A DNA stretch of 64,000 bases from Uloborus plumipes (taxonomy: Eukaryota; Arthropoda; Arachnida; Araneae; Uloboridae), in contig JAXGGA010003422.1 in assembly GCA_038373865.1 (NCBI GenBank), positions 1 through 64,000 of the forward strand, in the 5' to 3' direction. The notes beneath the pieces were generated by a model that saw nothing but the letters and a program-made list of their open reading frames with translations, had not been told where the DNA came from and searched no databases. Shown here in pieces: positions 59,633 through 64,000 of the stretch. Position numbers and translations under genes: made by a program. Numbering within the stretch: position 1 is the stretch's first letter; every line of letters starts with the position of its first letter.

Positions 59633-60100
59633 CAAACAAACCCACATATGAAATTAATAAAAGCGTATATAAAAGAGACCATTAGCTACAAAGGAACTAG
59701 TTACAAACCAAAAAAAAAAGAGAGAAAAGAAAGAAAGCTTGCGCGAGAGAGCCTCCAAAGACATCAGATTTGACAGAATTGATCATCGGAAAGTACAAGT
59801 ACATATAAAAAATGATGTAAAATGTCAAAATGTAAAGGATTACAAGAGTACAGTGCACCAAATGTTCAATTCCTCTATTTTTTTTACAAAAAAGAACTAA
59901 TTTCAAGACTATCATTTACAATCATTTTTATCTGTTGTATGCATGGTGTAGCCATTTGGCAACAAAACTATTTTTAATTAGAAAGGGGTGAAAATTTAGA
60001 GTTAAATTTTTTTAAATATTTTTCCATGTTTTCTTATTACATTGACAAACACATATATTTTTTTCGACGAAAAATAAAAAATCATGCAGTGTAGGGTTAA

Positions 60101-60484
60101 ATAACTAAATTATAAACAGGTTACAGAAATGAATATTTTACTCGCATTTAAAACACTTAGAAGAAAACTTTTTCGCTGATCAGGAATAAGTATAAAGGCA
60201 TAATGTTCTTACCTAACTAAAGAGAAATAAAGGCGTGTAGCCAGAAAGAAATTTTAACACGAATGATAGCTCTTTTTACAGAAAATACTCTTCGAACATA
60301 GTTCTTGATGAAATATCCTTAAGCTTGAATGACTTACCTAGAGAAGAAAAAAAAGAAGATATTAATAATTTATTACAATGAATTTATACTAAAACAAGTT
60401 CAAAAGTTTTTACACTGTGTTTATAGTATCTTGGATGTAACTATAATACGTCACACAATTGCAGCCACAAGTTTCATATTGTTG
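60101..60484. other. AT-rich non-coding DNA
   Basis: Nothing recognised. Confidence 0.4.
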
Positions 60485-60932
60485 CAGGCCTGTCGTTTCG
60501 ATTTTTTTCGGAGGGGGGGGGGTGTACGCAACGTACGTTTTCCTCAATAACAGCAAAAACCAAGCTCACTTTTTGTAAATCCCAAAAGAGTGACTCCAGT
60601 CGGTAACTTTTCAAGATGCAAAAAATTGACAGCGTCCATATCTTATGATTATGCGGCTTGTGAAAGATCCCTCTAGTAATGGTTCGGCATGGAGTATCTA
60701 TAGGCAAAATTAAATTCTTAGTTCAGTTTCGCATCGAATAGAGCCTAGGTGTATCCATCTAGTGTGAAAACTATGCGTCAAAATTTTCGTAGTAACTGCA
60801 TTCCGCCAATCGTGGTACCACATGAAGAAATGGATGCCGGGAATGCACTAGGTCTGCCAGCTAAATGCAGCCCCATTTGAAACAAACACTGCTTGTAAAT
60901 ACATTGATTTCCCAAAGTCAGGGGTGAGATAG
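60485..60932 (-). mobile_element. hAT-like MITE, copy 4, reverse orientation, split by an insertion
   Basis: 60485-60580 matches the reverse complement of the right half of copies 1-3: CAGGCCTGTCGTTTCG, a G-run and CAGCAAAAACCA. 60893-60932 matches the remainder (TACATTGATTTCCCAAAGTC). The far end is degraded. The two halves are separated by a 312 bp insert. Confidence 0.7.
60581..60892. mobile_element. 312 bp insertion with 8 bp target duplication
   Basis: The octamer TTGTAAAT occurs at 60573-60580 and 60893-60900, exactly where the MITE sequence is interrupted. The insert has no obvious terminal inverted repeats, balanced composition and no coding frame. The superfamily is unknown. Confidence 0.6.
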
Positions 60933-62785
60933 CTTCTTGGAATTTGGGCTAAGCTTAGCCGGGGAAGGGGGGGTTAATTCTTTCTCACGACCTGATTTTT
61001 TTCTTTCTCTATCACTTGGGCCGATATTCTAGTGGATCAAAGTTTAAGGATCGTAACCCTTAAAAAATCATTATTTACTTTGACTTTAATTTAATGTATA
61101 TGTTAAATATTTACCATTTATAATAGTAGCATTTTATTTTAAAAATCACTTTTTAATTTTTCTGCTTACCCATATTTTAAACTACCTTCAAGTACCCGCT
61201 TTATAAGTATCATGTCTCCTTATAACGTATTTATTATTCCAAGTTTTTGAACTTGTGCACTAAACAACAAATTAATAAATAGCATATGTAGCACAAAGAC
61301 ATTAAGTTTTTTTTTTTTTTGCAATTCATGAAATAATTATATCTTATTATTTTGGGCAATACAAAGTACCCAATGTTTTAATATCGTAATTTAAAGTTAT
61401 AAGTAAAAGTGGTCAAATAATATGATATATATCACTCATACTTTGAGCTAAAAATGTTTGAAATTTGAAAATGAAAAGTCTTTATGAATGATGCACATCA
61501 TTCATAAGGACTTTTCATTGAATGCAAATAGGGTACCTACTTCAACCTTAAAATTATAAACCTAGTATATTCATCACTGTTTACAACAATAAATCAAACG
61601 ACTGAGTTTTGAGTCATTCTAATTTCAGTTCTCGAGTTGGTATTGTTTGATTAATGAATCTTTAGAAATAAACTAGTATGGAGATAACTGAATTGAAATT
61701 TTAAAGTTGATTAAGTAATGTCTCCACGTGGGGCTGAAAGTTTGTTCCTTCATGTGGGTACCAAATGCAATCTGTGACGCATAATTTATGACGAAGTAAA
61801 CATAATTACTTATGCACTGAAAACTGCCTTTCAAGCTTAAAATCAATTCTAGTTTTTCTTACAAATGTACGTAATGAAATCGGAAGATTTATTTTAAAAA
61901 AAACAGTCAATCTACAACATTTGTAATTTTAGGAAAACACAAATATTTCCGTATTAAATTAATAATTATCGATTAAAACACATTTAACTTGAAATATATG
62001 AGAATTTTAGTTTACAATTGTGTTATCCTTGTAGAAAAGCCGTCGGAACTTTATACTATGAAAGGAGACTAAGGATATAACATGTAAAAAAGTACAAATA
62101 CTATTTCAAACTCTTTTTAAATTTTTTTAATTTGTTCTTTTTTACAGACTGTCTCAATTTACTAATTGTAATATCATCGACGAAAATCTCGTTAATAAGG
62201 GTTCACAGTCTTTTTCAAACTTTCAGAGCTTGTCGCTGGAATGGTTTTTGAAATAAAATACTAAATTATAAACTAAGTTTTAACTAAAAATATTTAGGCA
62301 CGCTCAAATGCAAATTCTCGTAAGGCTTGAACAACAAATCTATATTTTTAAATTAATAATAAAATTAATAAACCCAAATTTTAGAAAACGGCTATGAAAA
62401 CCACTGACTTTGTTTTCTTCTGTACTAGAAAGAGTAGGTTTGTAAGCGACTCACAGTTGTGGTAGGTAATGTAGATATGGGTGAAAAACTGGGCCAAATG
62501 GTGATGGTAAAATATTTTTGCAGTGCTGCAGCGACACCGATCAATCGATATTGTGACGATATTCTTAAACCAATAGTTTATGCCATTAAAAAAATCCAGC
62601 TACATAATAATTCAAGTAATTAAAAATAATGATAACCATGTTGTAATCAATTGTTTTTAAAAATAGTTTTTGCTATTATTAACTATTCAAAGATTTTAAT
62701 AAACATTTAAAATGTTTATTGAGTTCCATGGATGTCAAGTGCAGTAAAGCTTGTTCTGATGTTCAATACATACTCAAGTATAATA
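60933..62785. other. AT-rich non-coding DNA with one strong hairpin
   Basis: Nothing coding. A perfect-looking short palindrome at 61472-61517 is listed separately. Confidence 0.5.
61472..61517. repeat. 46 bp palindrome (22 bp arms, 2 bp centre)
   Basis: TGAAAAGTCTTTATGAATGATG faces its reverse complement across CA, with one mismatch. There is no T-run typical of a terminator context, and its role is unknown. Confidence 0.8.
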
Positions 62786-62787
62786 TA

Positions 62788-62969
62788 CAGTGAACTCTTA
62801 CTTATACGCCGCCTCTTTTAAGCCTCTTTAAACATTCTTATTCATTCTCTCACTAGAATCTATATTGCGTTTTAGTCCTGTAAATAGGCTTGTTCATTTA
62901 TACGTCTCTCTCACTTATGCGACTTTTTCTATTGGTCTCTTGGGCCGGCGCATAAGTGAGAGTTCACTG
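62788..62969. mobile_element. pogo/Tigger-like MITE, 182 bp
   Basis: CAGTGAACTCTTACTTATAC at the left and the matching inverse GCATAAGTGAGAGTTCACTG at the right, flanked by TA at 62786-62787 and 62970-62971. Shares only the CAGTGAA start with the MITE at 31753, so it is a distinct family. Confidence 0.82.
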
Positions 62970-63094
62970 TAATATCTAATGTAATATAATTCATATCAAA
63001 TATATACATAAACTTAAATTAATTCTCAAGTATCTACTGAAATAACTTCAAAAGTGCCAAAAGACATACAACAATCCCTTAAAACTTTTCCTAT

Positions 63095-63420
63095 TTTAAA
63101 GCTCTACGCGAGGCCGACGTTAAAGGAATCGTTAACTCCGGACTAAACGTGTATTAAACAAATCGATAAAACTCCAGGAAACCTAAATCGGGGTTTTAGA
63201 AACTCAAAACCATAGCATTTGGGGGCCAATCCTTTTACCGGCTCTTTCTTTCACGTTCCCAATACCTCTGCAATTTATCTGAAGCGATTAATCGATAGCA
63301 CTTCGATCCCAGAGAGTCAACGGTTGACGTCTAAAGAAGAGGTTTAATTCAGAACCGCTTAAACGCTTAGGAGTACCGTGTTCAAAATCAGGGCTTGTCA
63401 CATGAAATGATAGCTGTCAA
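63095..63420. other. Balanced-composition island, candidate conserved non-coding element
   Basis: Unique-looking sequence with CGTTAACTCCGG, CGATTAATCGATAG and AGAGTCAACGGTTGACGTC (an internal palindrome). No repeat or protein-like frame. It stands out from the AT-rich sequence on both sides. Confidence 0.3.
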
Positions 63421-64000
63421 AATTTGTTTTGGACAGAAAGTGAAACCATTCACTGAGCATGGTATCATTACTTTATTATTTAGTGCGGGCAAGAAGTAGA
63501 TAAGGCACTGTTAGGATCCTTAGAAAGTAATTCCGGGAAACTTATTTTTGAAAAAACTTTATCTTTCTTAAACCTTTAAATTATTTTATTTCATATATTT
63601 AATTATTTATTTTAATGAAATTTCTCAGTTTTTCAACTAATACTTTTTTTAGAAGAGCCAATTAATATTTCTACTTGAAATAAATGTATGTCTTTGAAAA
63701 ACGTTTTCAAATTCTAGAATGTTTAACTAAAAACAGCTTCTATGAAATTAAAATAAGCTGAACGAAGTAATTGTTCTAAAAGTTATATTCCAACATCAAA
63801 GGCTTGCCGTAATGCTGTTTGTTTTGTTTTTAAACTGAACACACATCATTAGTTTTATAACTGCTCTACATTTTTCGATATTAATTCACTTTAAATGCTT
63901 GAAGTGGTTTAAAAAAAGCATGTTATAAGTGTTTGAAGGATCATGAATCAGCTTATGCAAATGGAACCAGAACTATACTTGTTACGACTTTCGTGACACG
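63421..64000. other. AT-rich non-coding DNA
   Basis: Nothing recognised up to the window end. Confidence 0.4.

Larger units (their letters stand above)
57993..60096. mobile_element. piggyBac-like element, non-autonomous, 2.1 kb
   Basis: TTAA (57989-57992) is followed by CCCTACACTGCATG, and the right end reads CATGCAGTGTAGGG followed by TTAA (60097-60100). CCC-starting ends with a TTAA duplication are the signature of piggyBac. Subterminal GCCA(A/T)TTGGC-type motifs occur at both sides (58012, 58363 and 59952). No transposase-like frame was found, and the interior contains part of a Helitron at its right side. Some of the 2.1 kb is therefore later insertion. Confidence 0.85.

Overview
The window looks like AT-rich, intron-free, gene-poor nuclear DNA of an arthropod. 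The mix of Tc1-like, P/THAP-like, piggyBac-like, PIF/Harbinger-like and hAT-like DNA transposons with Helitrons, plus many TIR-bearing MITEs and long homopolymer and microsatellite tracts, fits an arachnid such as a spider. That assignment comes from general familiarity, not a search, and I hold it loosely. No convincing host protein-coding gene, rRNA or complete tRNA is visible. Nearly all coding sequence that can be supported belongs to transposable elements, and all of it is broken.

Layout, left to right. 1381-2800: nearly intact Tc1-like transposon with ~60 bp TIRs and one nonsense codon in its transposase. 4166-5520: 1.35 kb foldback element flanked by TTAA. 6732-10142: non-autonomous Helitron containing a 2.0 kb P-superfamily/THAP element (7255-9244) with an 8 bp target duplication and decayed THAP and C-terminal transposase segments. 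10279-10453, 44688-44864, 52723-52897 and a split copy at 60485-60932: one hAT-like MITE family. 15139-15565, 31292-31706, 32527-33106, 48758-49139, 49834-50159, 50868-51194 and 53305-53713: a MITE family built of self-complementary ACTGTAAAATTAGC modules. 16999-17540 and 18480-19052: tandem arrays of ~175 and exactly 144 bp. 19980-20122: PIF/Harbinger-type MITE. 24271-28485: a second Helitron of the same family with a different 2.2 kb TIR element inside. 31753-31928 and 62788-62969: TA-flanked pogo/Tigger-like MITEs. 57993-60096: piggyBac-like element (TTAA, CCC ends) with a reverse-oriented Helitron 5' end inside.

The most interesting non-transposon feature is at 48758-51194. A unit of MITE plus ~700 bp is tandemly duplicated, and within it a ~320 bp core (49240-49560 and 50262-50590) is visibly more similar between copies than the surrounding DNA. 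The core has balanced base composition and TAATTA/ATTA-type motifs. Together with several other balanced-composition islands (3290-3585, 29400-29660, 37362-37560, 44150-44460, 45770-45920, 63095-63420), this suggests a regulatory desert near a developmental gene. That is inference only.

All alignments were done by eye. Identities are qualitative, and coordinates of repeat ends are exact only where a target-site duplication is quoted.
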